From Streptomyces diacarni (GTDB lineage Bacteria > Actinomycetota > Actinomycetes > Streptomycetales > Streptomycetaceae): a stretch of 64,000 bases of DNA. A model generated the notes under the pieces. That model did no database searches, was not told where the DNA came from, and worked only from the letters and a program-made list of their open reading frames with translations. This document shows, in pieces, positions 8,476 through 16,695 of the stretch. Location: NCBI RefSeq assembly GCF_003323715.1, contig NZ_QOIN01000054.1, positions 1-64,000 of the forward strand, given 5' to 3'. Within the stretch, counting starts at the first letter, position 1. Each line of letters starts with the position of its first letter. Both the position numbers and the translations under genes were made by a program.

Positions 8476-10173
8476 GTGAGAAAGCTGGAGGAGTCGTCCA
8501 CTCCTTCGCCCGGGTCCCGGCGGTGGTTGCAGCCGGTGGACGGGCAGGGCAGTGGGAGTGACCCGGAGTTCTTCGCCTCACGGCCCGATCTGGTGCTCGT
8601 CGCCCGGCGGGCGGCACACGTGCTGCCCGGTCTGAGCCTGCGCTACCTGGACATCACCGGGAACACTGTGCGCCGTGTCAGCCTCGACGTGCCCGATGCC
8701 GGTCGTGGCGTGGTGCGGCTCGACGTCCACGACACCGAGGCACCGTTCGGGCTCACCATCCGGGAGTTGGAGGTCGCCACCTGCGTTGCCGGAGGGCTGG
8801 GCAATCAGGAGATCGCCACCGTGCTGTCCTGTTCGCGGCGTACCGTCGCCACCCACCTCGAGCACGTCTTCGCCAAGCTCGGAGTACGGACCCGGGCGTC
8901 CGTGGCGACGCTGATCGCAGCGGAGGACGCTTACGTCTCCCCCTTGCCAACCTCCGCCCTCGTGCTGCCCCCGGCGCTGCTCGGTGTGCTCGATGACGAG
9001 GAACCGGCGCCGCGCCCGGCCACGTCCCGGCCGCCCGCGCGGCGGCCCGCGATCCTCGCCTCCGTGTACCCGGTCGGCCCCCTGGCAGATACCCAGGTCC
9101 TGGCGATGCGGCGCGGCGCCCGTCTGGCCGTGGGAGAGATCTCGGCGCGTGGTGGTGTGTCCGGTCGTGAGCTCGAGCATGTGACCGTGTCCGTGGCGCC
9201 GGACGAACTCCTGAGCACTGTGAGGGATCTCATGGAGCGCGGAGTGGACGGCATCGTGTTCGGGAACTTCCCGCTGCCGGTCACCTTGCCGGCGCTCGCC
9301 GCCGCCAACGCGTCCGGTACACCGGTGCTGCACAGCATGACCGGGCAGGCGCTGTCCGAGAGGGTGCGTGCCGACCCGGCCGGTCTGGGCGCGGTCTTCC
9401 AGGTCTGCTCCACCGAGTCGGCGTACGTGCCGGGCCTGCTGCGCACCGTAGGGGACCTGGAGGACCGTGGCGCTTTCCGGTCGCGGCGTCGGCGGCTCGC
9501 CGTGCTGCAGCGGGAGAGCACCTTCGACCCGGGTGTCGTCGAGCGCGTGCAGCGGCAGGCCGACTACGCCGGGTGGGAACTGGTGTTCTTGGAGTCGGTG
9601 GCCGACGCGGCCCTGGACTTCTCCGACATCGTCTCTCGTCTTGAGCTGGCGGATCCCGACTTGGTGTCGTTGTCGATCTTTCCGGAGCCGACCCTGCGCG
9701 CCTTCCTGGAGGCCGCCGCCGGGCTGCGGGAGAGCGCCACGTTCCACGCGGCGTGGTCCCCGGCCGCCCCGGAGTTCTCCCGGCGGTTGGGTGGGCTCAG
9801 CGAGGGACTGCTGTGGTCGACGGTGATCGGTAACGTGGACAGCCCGCTGTGCACCGCGTTCGAGCAGCGGTTCCGCGCCGCGTTCCGCGCGGATCCGGGG
9901 CCCGCCGCCGCGGCCGTGCACTACGACATGGTCAATGTGCTGGCGCAGGCGTGGAGCCGTGCCAGCCGACCGTGGGACTTCGTTGCCGTACGTGAACAGC
10001 TGCGCACGTCAGCGTCGTTCGGTGTGACGGGTGCCCACAAGTTCGTGGGGCGGGGCCAGCGGGGTCTCAGTTATCCGGACGAGACGGGCGACCCCGCCAG
10101 CGGGCATCCGCACCTCATCTACCGGATCACCGGCGGTTCCCACCAGCGCCTCGCGCCGCCCCTGGCCGGCTGA
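8476..10173 (+). CDS. LuxR-type regulator fused to periplasmic-binding-protein-like sensor
   Basis: The GTG start at 8476 has GAGGAG five bases upstream, giving about 565 residues. Residues about 92-145 form a LuxR/GerE helix-turn-helix (TIRELEVATCVAGGLGNQEI, then SRRTVATHLEHVFAKLGVRT). After a proline-rich linker, residues about 185-560 resemble a type-1 periplasmic-binding fold of the Leu/Ile/Val or amide-binding class (ILASVYPVGPLADTQVLAMR; CSTESAYVPGLLRTVGDLED; AAAVHYDMVNVLAQAWSRAS). There is no signal peptide or membrane segment, so the binding domain should sense a small molecule in the cytoplasm. The gene converges with the five-gene operon ending at 10202, a likely target. An unusual feature is that the DNA-binding domain is N-terminal. 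Confidence 0.8.
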   Translation: MRKLEESSTPSPGSRRWLQPVDGQGSGSDPEFFASRPDLVLVARRAAHVLPGLSLRYLDITGNTVRRVSLDVPDAGRGVVRLDVHDTEAPFGLTIRELEVATCVAGGLGNQEIATVLSCSRRTVATHLEHVFAKLGVRTRASVATLIAAEDAYVSPLPTSALVLPPALLGVLDDEEPAPRPATSRPPARRPAILASVYPVGPLADTQVLAMRRGARLAVGEISARGGVSGRELEHVTVSVAPDELLSTVRDLMERGVDGIVFGNFPLPVTLPALAAANASGTPVLHSMTGQALSERVRADPAGLGAVFQVCSTESAYVPGLLRTVGDLEDRGAFRSRRRRLAVLQRESTFDPGVVERVQRQADYAGWELVFLESVADAALDFSDIVSRLELADPDLVSLSIFPEPTLRAFLEAAAGLRESATFHAAWSPAAPEFSRRLGGLSEGLLWSTVIGNVDSPLCTAFEQRFRAAFRADPGPAAAAVHYDMVNVLAQAWSRASRPWDFVAVREQLRTSASFGVTGAHKFVGRGQRGLSYPDETGDPASGHPHLIYRITGGSHQRLAPPLAG

Positions 10174-10201
10174 GCCGGAGTGATCGACCCAGCCGGAGTG
10201 G

Positions 10202-10915
10202 TCAGCTGAGCCAGTTCGGTGCTGTGAGCGTGCCGATGCCGTCGCCTCCGTCGACCGGAACCGTCCGCCCGTTGACCCAGCCGGCGTCCGGGCCGAGCAG
10301 CCAGCACAGGACCGCGGCGATGTCACCGGGGCGCCCGACGCGCCCGCGTACGGAGGCCTGCGTCAGCGCGTCCACGTAGGCACGTGGGACGGGATTGACG
10401 GCCGACCGCACGTCAACGAAGCCGGGGGCCACCGCGCAGCAGCGGATGCCGTCGCGGCCGTGCTCCAGCGCGATCCCGCGCACAAGGGCGTCGAGCGCCG
10501 CCTTGGACGCGGCGTAGACGGCTGTACCGAGCCTGGCTCGGGCGGCGGCGCCGCTGCTCACGAACAGCAGTGTCCCGGGGCGCCCCTCGGCCCGGCATCG
10601 GCGCACGAACTCCGTCCCCGCGCTCAGCGCCGAGCGTGTGTTCACGGCCATGACCCGATCGAACAGTTCCTCGTCGCTCTCGACGACGGGCGCGGCGGGG
10701 AACACCCCCGCCGCGTGCACCAGCGCGTCGAAGCCACCCTGCCGCGACCAGAGCCGCGCTACATGCTCGGCCACCACTCCCCCGCGGGACAGGTCGACCT
10801 CCGGGAGATCCGTGCCGGTGACCGACCAGCCGTCCGCCATGAGCCGGTCCACCACAGCGCGGCCGATGCCTCCGTTCGCGCCGATCACCAGCACCGAACG
10901 CTCCGCGCTGGTCAC
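10202..10915 (-). CDS. Short-chain dehydrogenase/reductase
   Basis: The GTG start at 10915 overlaps the stop of the deacetylase-like gene (GTGA), so the two are translationally coupled. An ATG at 10924 is also in frame. The protein has about 237 residues with the classical SDR layout: NAD(P)-binding GANGGIG near the N-terminus, a D after strand 3 (VDLSRGG), the catalytic Ser in LFVSSGAA, the YxxxK motif in YAASK, and a C-terminal VNGRTVPVDGG. It is the last gene of the operon running from 15068. The substrate is unknown; it presumably oxidises or reduces an intermediate of that pathway. Confidence 0.85.
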   Translation of the reverse strand: MTSAERSVLVIGANGGIGRAVVDRLMADGWSVTGTDLPEVDLSRGGVVAEHVARLWSRQGGFDALVHAAGVFPAAPVVESDEELFDRVMAVNTRSALSAGTEFVRRCRAEGRPGTLLFVSSGAAARARLGTAVYAASKAALDALVRGIALEHGRDGIRCCAVAPGFVDVRSAVNPVPRAYVDALTQASVRGRVGRPGDIAAVLCWLLGPDAGWVNGRTVPVDGGDGIGTLTAPNWLS

Positions 10916-11757
10916 ACCGCACACGCCCCGACCAGTGCGGGCCGCACCCGGCGTGCCACGTCGACGCAGCGCTCGAACGTCACGTCCAGTTCGCGGCAGC
11001 CCGTGATGAAGCGCTCCAGGGCCGCCATCCGCGCGCCCCGGCCCACAACCTGCGGGTGCAGCGTCACCGTCGCCACCCCGTCGGGCACGGCCTTGGTCAT
11101 GTAGCGCACATCGCGCAGGAACCGCTCGAACATCGCATCGGCGTCCTGCAGGCCGGGCATCATCAGCAGTGGCGTGCGCACGAACTCCAGGTGCGGGTAG
11201 TCGTCCAGCGTCCAGGACACCGGCAGCTCGACCACTGCCGAGTCCTGGCCGAACGCGAAAGGACCGTCGGCCGAGCAGCGGTCTTTGGTGCGGGCGACGT
11301 AGGGCTCGAAGTCGGTGCCCATCAGCGACGAGTCGTAGACGATGCCGAGTTCGGTGAGGATGTCGACGGTGTGCTCGGTGAAGTCGAAGCTGGGGGTGCG
11401 GTGTCCGGCGGGCGGGGCACCGGTCAGCCTCTCGACCAACGCCGCCGATCGGCGGTTGACCGCCAGCTCGGTGTCCCGGTCCAGCGTCGACACCGGCTCA
11501 TGGGCGTACCCGTGCAACGCGATCTCGTGCCCGGCTTCGGCGACGGCCGCGCTCTGTGCGGGGTACGTCTCCAAGGTGTGCCCGGGAATGAAGAACGTGG
11601 TCGGTACCTCGGTGCGGCGCAGCAGGGCGAGGATGCGGTCGATGGCGTAGGCGCCGAACTCGCCGCGGGAGACCGGGCCCGGGGTGGTCTGGCCGCGCGC
11701 CATCCACAGCGAGATGGCGTCGAAGTCGAAGGTCAGGCAGACGGTTCCGCGGCTCAT
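10912..11757 (-). CDS. Polysaccharide-deacetylase-family amidohydrolase
   Basis: The start ATG 11757 overlaps the previous stop (ATGA). The protein has 281 residues with an NodB-like carbohydrate esterase 4 fold: CLTFDFDAISLWMARG (metal Asp region), TTFFIPGHTLETYP, HEIALHGYAHEPVST (His pair) and GHRTPSFDFTEHTVDILTEL. The TFDFDA/Sxx pattern and the HGYxHE motif are closer to the peptidoglycan/imidase/allantoinase-like (PuuE, HpPgdA) branch than to chitin deacetylases. There is no signal peptide, so it acts in the cytoplasm, probably on a small amide or imide rather than a polymer. Its genetic coupling to a C45 acyltransferase-like hydrolase supports amide chemistry. Exact reaction unknown. Confidence 0.75.
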   Translation of the reverse strand: MSRGTVCLTFDFDAISLWMARGQTTPGPVSRGEFGAYAIDRILALLRRTEVPTTFFIPGHTLETYPAQSAAVAEAGHEIALHGYAHEPVSTLDRDTELAVNRRSAALVERLTGAPPAGHRTPSFDFTEHTVDILTELGIVYDSSLMGTDFEPYVARTKDRCSADGPFAFGQDSAVVELPVSWTLDDYPHLEFVRTPLLMMPGLQDADAMFERFLRDVRYMTKAVPDGVATVTLHPQVVGRGARMAALERFITGCRELDVTFERCVDVARRVRPALVGACAV

Positions 11758-12953
11758 GCGGGTATCTCCTCGCTCGGTGCGGTGGCGGTTTTCTGCGATT
11801 CGGGGAGGAACTCCAGGGGCCCGGGGGTGGGGTCGTCGAACAATGTGTCCAGCTCCCAGCGGGCGTAGCCGTGCCGGCTCGGCGGGCCCGGCGCGATCCA
11901 CAGCACCCGGTCGGTGAGGTCCATGACCACTGAGTAGACGGTCGCGTTGCGCTCGGCCTCCGGGACCTCGGGATCGGGGTGCCGGCAGATGCCGTCCGGG
12001 GACGACCACTCGTCGCGCAGGGTGGCGACGATGTCGGTGAGGCCGATCCGGCGGTCTTCGAGGGCCGGTTCCAGCAGGTGCCGGGCCCGTACGGAACGCA
12101 GGATGGTGAGTGCGCTGGTGGCCGCCTTCTTGTCGTGCAGCGGCAGCGGTGTCTCGAAGTGGTTGGCGTGGGTGACCAGGCCGTTCTCGGGCAGCAGTGT
12201 GCCGAAGACATCCGGTGCCAGTTCGAAGTCGACGGCTTCTCCGCCGTTGCCGTCGGCGAGGAGTACGTTGCCAGAGGAGATCCGTTGGACGGGCAACAGC
12301 TTCTTGTGGGCGCCGGACATCGTCCGCGCTTGCAACGCCCCGCGCAGGAGGTAGTGGTAGGGGACTCCGGCGCCGCCCCGGTCCCGGTCGGATACCAGGA
12401 GGTTGGCGCACACTCCAAGCCCGGCGGAGTTGAGGCCGCTCTTGGCGAGCATGCCCGCCTCGGCCAGCGACAGCACGCTGAAGCCGGTCTCGTCGCGGGT
12501 GGCGAGGAGGAAGGTGACTTCCGCCTGCTCGGGGTGCCAGTCCCAGTTCTGGGCGAGCAGGGTGTGCCCGTCGCCGGTGTGGCTCGGCAGCACTGACAGG
12601 GAGGTGCAGCCCTCGTCGCGGTAGCCGGTGCCGTACAGCATCTCCGTGCGCGCGTTGAGCGCGGCGAGCCGGTGGGCGGACTGGCGCGAGCCGCTCGCCA
12701 TGCCGTCAAGCATCGCGGCGATCTGGGGGGAATACGACGCGGCGATGTCCAGGTAGGTGTGTCCCCAGCGGTCGATATCGGCGTCGCTGAGCCCGGCGTC
12801 GGCGCGGAAGCGGCCGAGGTACGTGTCGAGGCTGCGGGCGATGAGGTCGGCGGTGGCGTGGCCGAGAGTCTCGCCCATCTGCCGATAGCTGCCCTGGACG
12901 ACGATCAGCCGCGGGGTTTGGGTGGACGTGGTGACCACGGTGGCATCTCTCAT
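11754..12953 (-). CDS. C45-family acyltransferase/hydrolase (penicillin acyltransferase-like)
   Basis: Start ATG 12953 overlaps the MFS stop (ATGA). The protein has 399 residues and resembles peptidase C45 (acyl-CoA:6-aminopenicillanate acyltransferase, an Ntn-hydrolase). The probable autocatalytic nucleophile is Cys116 in DEGCTSLSVL, followed by LLAQNWDWHPEQAEVTFLLA, the hallmark AQNxDW segment, and NSAGLGVCANLL. Family members cleave or transfer acyl groups on small amides after self-processing just before the Cys. Coupling with a transporter, an amidohydrolase and two SDRs suggests breakdown or tailoring of an imported acylated amine. The substrate is not deducible. Confidence 0.8.
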   Translation of the reverse strand: MRDATVVTTSTQTPRLIVVQGSYRQMGETLGHATADLIARSLDTYLGRFRADAGLSDADIDRWGHTYLDIAASYSPQIAAMLDGMASGSRQSAHRLAALNARTEMLYGTGYRDEGCTSLSVLPSHTGDGHTLLAQNWDWHPEQAEVTFLLATRDETGFSVLSLAEAGMLAKSGLNSAGLGVCANLLVSDRDRGGAGVPYHYLLRGALQARTMSGAHKKLLPVQRISSGNVLLADGNGGEAVDFELAPDVFGTLLPENGLVTHANHFETPLPLHDKKAATSALTILRSVRARHLLEPALEDRRIGLTDIVATLRDEWSSPDGICRHPDPEVPEAERNATVYSVVMDLTDRVLWIAPGPPSRHGYARWELDTLFDDPTPGPLEFLPESQKTATAPSEEIPA

Positions 12954-14260
12954 TTCAGTTCGGTTCGGTAGGTTTCGGGCATGCGGCACACGGTGACGAA
13001 GGTGATGAGGGCGGCGAACGTCGGCAGCAGGGCGACGGCGACTGCATTGCCGGTGCGGTCGATGATCAGTGTCGCGATGAAGCCGGCGGTGCCGCCGAAG
13101 GCCATGACCGAGAAGTTGTAGCCGATGCCCAGCGCCGAGTAGCGGACGTTGGTGGGGAAGAGTTCGGCGAGCGCCGCAGGCCCCGGCCCAGAGAACGCCG
13201 CGATGATGAGCCCGATGAGGATCTGTCCGAGGAAGACGCCTGCCGGGTTGCCGGTCTGGAACACCAGCAGGGCGGGGTAGCTCAGGAGCACGAGTCCCCC
13301 GGAGCCGGTCAGCAGCAGCGGCTTGCGGCCGATGCGGTCGGACAGCACGCCGAACCCGAAGATGGCCACCGTCAGCACAACCAGGCCCACGATGTTCGAC
13401 GCCTCGACAATCCCGGGGTCGATGCCGACCTCTTCGCGCAGGTGTGTCGGCAGGTACGTCAGGAAGAAGAAGTAGGCGACGGTCCAGCTCACTGTGAAGA
13501 AGAAGCCGCGTGCCATGGCGCTCTTCTGGGTGCGCAGCGCAAGCCGCAGCGGGCTCGCGCTGGTCTCCCCGGCGGCCTCCTGCTCACGGAACGCGGGGGT
13601 GTCCTCCAGGCCGAATCGCAGCAGCAGCGCGACGACTGCGGTCACCGCGCCGACGAGGAACGGCACCCGCCAGCCGAAGCCCTGCATGCCCTGCTCGCTC
13701 CACAACAGCGAGTTCAGTGCCACCACACCGGCGGCCACCAGGAATCCGGCGGCGGTGCTGACCTGGTTGAGGCTGCCGAATCTGCCGCGGGTGCCCTCAG
13801 TCGCGTATTCCACCAGCATGGCCGCGGAGCCGGCCCACTCGCCGGCGACGGCGAACCCCTGGAACAGCCTCAGCACCACCAGCAGGACTGGGGCGGCGAC
13901 TCCGATGGTCCCGTAGCCGGGCAGCAGCCCGATCAGGACGGTCGCCGAGCCCATCAGGATCACACTGGCCAGCAAGGCGGGCCGACGCCCCAGCTTGTCG
14001 CCGATGTGCCCGAAGAAGACCGTGCCGAGCGGACGTGCGAGGAAACCCACGGCGAACACGGCGAAGGTCGACAGGAGCGACGACACGGAGCCGCCGCCGG
14101 AGAAGAACGCAGCGCTCAGATACACCGTCGAGTAGGCGTAGACGAGGTTGTCGTACTGCTCGAGCAGGTTACCGATGCTGCCGGAGACGACGGCCCGCAG
14201 CTTGAGACCCGCCCTGGGGCCGGTGTCGGCTGCGGGTGCCTCGGTCGTTGATGCCTTCAT
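12950..14260 (-). CDS. MHS-family MFS transporter
   Basis: The ATG at 14260 is preceded by an AAGAGAG ribosome site. The protein has about 436 residues with twelve predicted membrane helices. Typical metabolite:H+ symporter (ProP/ShiA/KgtP) features are present: NLLEQYDNLVYAYSTVYLSA in the first helix, the loop 2-3 motif GHIGDKLGRRPALL, LRLFQGFAVAGEWAGSAAML in helix 5, and a second GxxxDRxGRKP motif (GVLSDRIGRKPLLL). MHS carriers import organic acids, osmolytes or related compounds with protons. Within the operon it probably supplies the substrate for the C45 and deacetylase-like enzymes. Confidence 0.85.
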   Translation of the reverse strand: MKASTTEAPAADTGPRAGLKLRAVVSGSIGNLLEQYDNLVYAYSTVYLSAAFFSGGGSVSSLLSTFAVFAVGFLARPLGTVFFGHIGDKLGRRPALLASVILMGSATVLIGLLPGYGTIGVAAPVLLVVLRLFQGFAVAGEWAGSAAMLVEYATEGTRGRFGSLNQVSTAAGFLVAAGVVALNSLLWSEQGMQGFGWRVPFLVGAVTAVVALLLRFGLEDTPAFREQEAAGETSASPLRLALRTQKSAMARGFFFTVSWTVAYFFFLTYLPTHLREEVGIDPGIVEASNIVGLVVLTVAIFGFGVLSDRIGRKPLLLTGSGGLVLLSYPALLVFQTGNPAGVFLGQILIGLIIAAFSGPGPAALAELFPTNVRYSALGIGYNFSVMAFGGTAGFIATLIIDRTGNAVAVALLPTFAALITFVTVCRMPETYRTELK

Positions 14261-14333
14261 GGTCTCTCTTCTCGGGGGAGTCTCTTGAGCAGGTTCGGTG
14301 GGGAAGCGGAGCAGGCCACGTTGGTCACGCAGG

Positions 14334-15068
14334 TCAGGAGGCGGCGAGATAGCCGCCGTCCACGGGCAGCAGCACACCGGTGACGAACGAGGACTCGGGG
14401 CAGGCGAGGAACGTCAGGGCGTGTGCCAGCTCGTCCGTCTCGCCCGGCCGGGCCAGCGGGGCGCACTCGACGCGGGCCCGCAAGGCCTGGGGCGGCAGGT
14501 CGTCCAGGAGCGCCGTGCGGAAGACACCGGGCAGCAGGGCGTTGACGCGGATGCCGCGTGGGGCGAGCTCGACTGCGGCCACTTTGGTGAGCTGGTGCAC
14601 CGCGGCCTTGCTCATCTGGTACGCGACCGTGGAGGGGACTGTGCCGTCCCCGGCGGGCGGGGTGGTGACGCCGTAGATCGAGCCCACGTTGACGATGACG
14701 CCTCGACTCCTGGCCAGGTCGTCGGCGAAGGTCTTGATGCCCCGCCACGGGCCGAACGCGTTCACTTGAAGCACCCGCGTGAAGTCCTCGTCGCTGGTGC
14801 CGAGCAGGTCGGCGCGTGCGCTGACGCCCGCGTTGTTGACGAGCAGGTCGACCGGCCCGAACTCCGCGCGGACGTGTTCACGCAGCCGGTCCCACGACGA
14901 GGGATCGGTGACGTCGAGGTACGCTCGGTCCGCCCGCTCGGCGTCTGCCGCGTACTGGACGTCGGCCCGCACCACGACGGCCCCGAGGCGCGAGAGCCGC
15001 TCGGCCGCGGCGGCACCGATACCGCCGGCCGCGCCCGTCACTACCGCGATCTTGCCGTCCAGTTTCAT
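14334..15068 (-). CDS. Short-chain dehydrogenase/reductase, first gene of operon
   Basis: ATG 15068 (MKLDGK) is preceded at six bases by GGAGAG; another ATG two codons upstream abuts that site and is less likely. The protein has 244 residues: TGAAGGIG cofactor motif, LLVNNAGVS, catalytic Ser in VNVGSIYG, YQMSK (YxxxK), and the C-terminal GVLLPVDGGY. This is a classical SDR. It heads the five-gene operon and lies just downstream of a perfect palindrome (15126-15147). A 73-base gap separates it from the transporter gene. Confidence 0.85.
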   Translation of the reverse strand: MKLDGKIAVVTGAAGGIGAAAAERLSRLGAVVVRADVQYAADAERADRAYLDVTDPSSWDRLREHVRAEFGPVDLLVNNAGVSARADLLGTSDEDFTRVLQVNAFGPWRGIKTFADDLARSRGVIVNVGSIYGVTTPPAGDGTVPSTVAYQMSKAAVHQLTKVAAVELAPRGIRVNALLPGVFRTALLDDLPPQALRARVECAPLARPGETDELAHALTFLACPESSFVTGVLLPVDGGYLAAS

Positions 15069-15125
15069 GCTCATCTCTCCTGCTGTTGCTGATGGTGGGG
15101 ACAGTAGGTTCGACCAGAGGGCACA

Positions 15126-15147
15126 ACATCGGTCATCTGACCGATGT
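15126..15147. promoter_or_regulatory. Perfect inverted repeat, probable operator of the five-gene operon
   Basis: The 10-base arm ACATCGGTCA is followed by TC and its exact complement TGACCGATGT. It lies 58 bases upstream of the first SDR start. On the minus strand a TACTGT hexamer (complement of 15101-15106) could be the -10 box, with the palindrome overlapping the -35 region, a repressor-like position. The GGTCxxxxGACC core would suit a GntR/FadR- or TetR-type dimer. The protein that binds is unknown. Confidence 0.55.
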
Positions 15148-15259
15148 GCAGGCGTGCAGCGGAGACCAAGGGCAGGTGAGAGGGGGGCCGTGGGGTCGAC
15201 GCGCGCATCCGGGCGCGGGTGCCTCGACGCTCGGGAGGCTGAGATCACTGAGGCGATAC

Positions 15260-15607
15260 TCAAGCCGGACAGGCGAACAGTTCACCGAGCTCGAAGAGGT
15301 TGCCTGCGATCGTGGTCTGCAAGGTGGCCAGGTCGGTCCCGATGTTCTCCATCGGGTATTCCACCACCACACGGGCGGCCCGCACCTCCTCGGGCCGGGA
15401 ACGCGATGGCGGCGACGGGCTGCGCACGCCCAGTTCCCGCACGCCGACGATCTGCGCGGCATGCCGCTCGCGAATGCGGGGGGACTCGCCGGGCACGGGG
15501 ACGAATGTGCCGCTGGACTGCTCTCCGGCCATGGCCGCGGCGGCCTGCTCCGGGTCGATTTCGGATTCCAGGTAGTACGTGCAGCGCACGACTCGTTGGT
15601 CACGCAT
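15260..15607 (-). pseudogene. RuBisCO-like protein, N-terminal domain only
   Basis: ATG 15607 has GGAG six bases upstream and starts MRDQRVVRCTYYLESEIDPE. The rest follows the RuBisCO large-chain N-terminal domain: AAAAMAGEQSSGTFVPVPGE and VEYPMENIGTDLATLQTTIA before GNLFELGEL. Family members have about 400 or more residues with a C-terminal TIM barrel carrying the catalytic Lys. Here the protein ends after 115 residues and the following 140 bases carry no barrel sequence. Form IV RuBisCO-like proteins serve methionine salvage or four- and five-carbon acid-sugar catabolism. The downstream KdgT-type permease points to an acid sugar. This is a truncated, presumably dead gene. Confidence 0.7.
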
Positions 15608-15652
15608 GGGTTCTCCGTTGCTCAACGTCTTGTGGACCGGGGCCGTTCGTCG

Positions 15653-16675
15653 TCAGCCGCCGTCGCGCCGCGTGGCAGCCGCCGGGGCTGCTCCCGGGGC
15701 GTGCTGCGGGCCGGGAGATGGTCGGCCGCCGTCGGCTGTCGGCTCGTCTGCCTCCTCCCCGGCCGGGGGCTGCTTCAGGATGCGGCGTGCCCCTACGGCG
15801 GTGATCACCGGACACAGGATCGACGTCACCACGACCGACGAGGCGATGAGCACGGTCGCGGACTGGGCGGCCGGCGCGTAGACGGGATTGGCGGCCGCCA
15901 CGATCGAGGGGACCACGGCCGCATTGCCTGCGGTGGTCGCCGCGGCCAGGCCCGCGATGCCGTCGCCGCCGCTCGCCTTGTCGGCCAGCAGCAGTGCCGC
16001 CCCACCGGCCAGCACCACGAACAGCCCCAGCCCGATCCCCAGCAGGCCGGCTTCCCAGACGGCCGTCAGGTTGAGCGTGAGCCCCAGAGACAGCCCGAGG
16101 AACGGCACGATCGCGGGCACTGCGGGGGCCAGGAAGCGCCGCACCTCGGGATCGAGGTTTCCCAGCAGCATGCCCAGCACCAACGGGAGAATCGCCCCCA
16201 CCAGGGTCTGCCACGGGACAGCGGACAGGCCGGCGACGCCGAGCGTGACCATGCTGAGGAAGGGGCCGGACTCCAGGCTCATGACGCTGTAGGCGCCAAC
16301 GTCGCGCTTACGCCCGAACTGCGCCATCAACGACATGTAAAGGCCGCCGTTGGTGTCGTTCAGCGCCGCCACCACAGCCAGTGTCGACAGACCCGCGAAG
16401 GCCCCGCCACTGACCGGCGACTCGCCCAGGAGGCGCCCCAGGACGATGCCGACGAGCAGCGCGAAGACGACCTTGGTCCCCAGCAGCACACCGCCCTTCT
16501 TCGCGATGTAGGGCGCCGCCTTCACATCCAGGGTCGAGCCCAGGCAGATGTAGAAAACGGCGAGGATCGCGGGCAGGCCGGTGTACAGGGCCCCGGTGAA
16601 GGAGCCGAAGAACTCTCCGGAGCCCGGGGCCGCCGTGTGCACCACGGCGCCGACGAGCATAGGGACGAGCATCAC
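15653..16675 (-). pseudogene. kdgT: 2-keto-3-deoxygluconate permease (KdgT family), 5' end missing
   Basis: The protein is strongly hydrophobic with about ten membrane helices, matching KdgT: GALYTGLPAILAVFYICLGS, LSTLAVVAALNDTNGGLYMS, FLGLSLGLTLNLTAVWEAGL and GLAAATTAGNAAVVPSIVAA. KdgT imports 2-keto-3-deoxygluconate or similar acid sugars with protons. The frame starts at GTG 16675, inside the usual IPGGVMLVP motif, so the first dozen or so residues and the native start are lost. A TGA occurs in frame a few codons upstream. A 60-residue Pro/Ala-rich tail is added at the C-terminus. It would follow the RuBisCO-like gene in one transcript. Confidence 0.8.
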
Positions 16676-16695
16676 TCCGCCGGCCGAGTTCCAGG

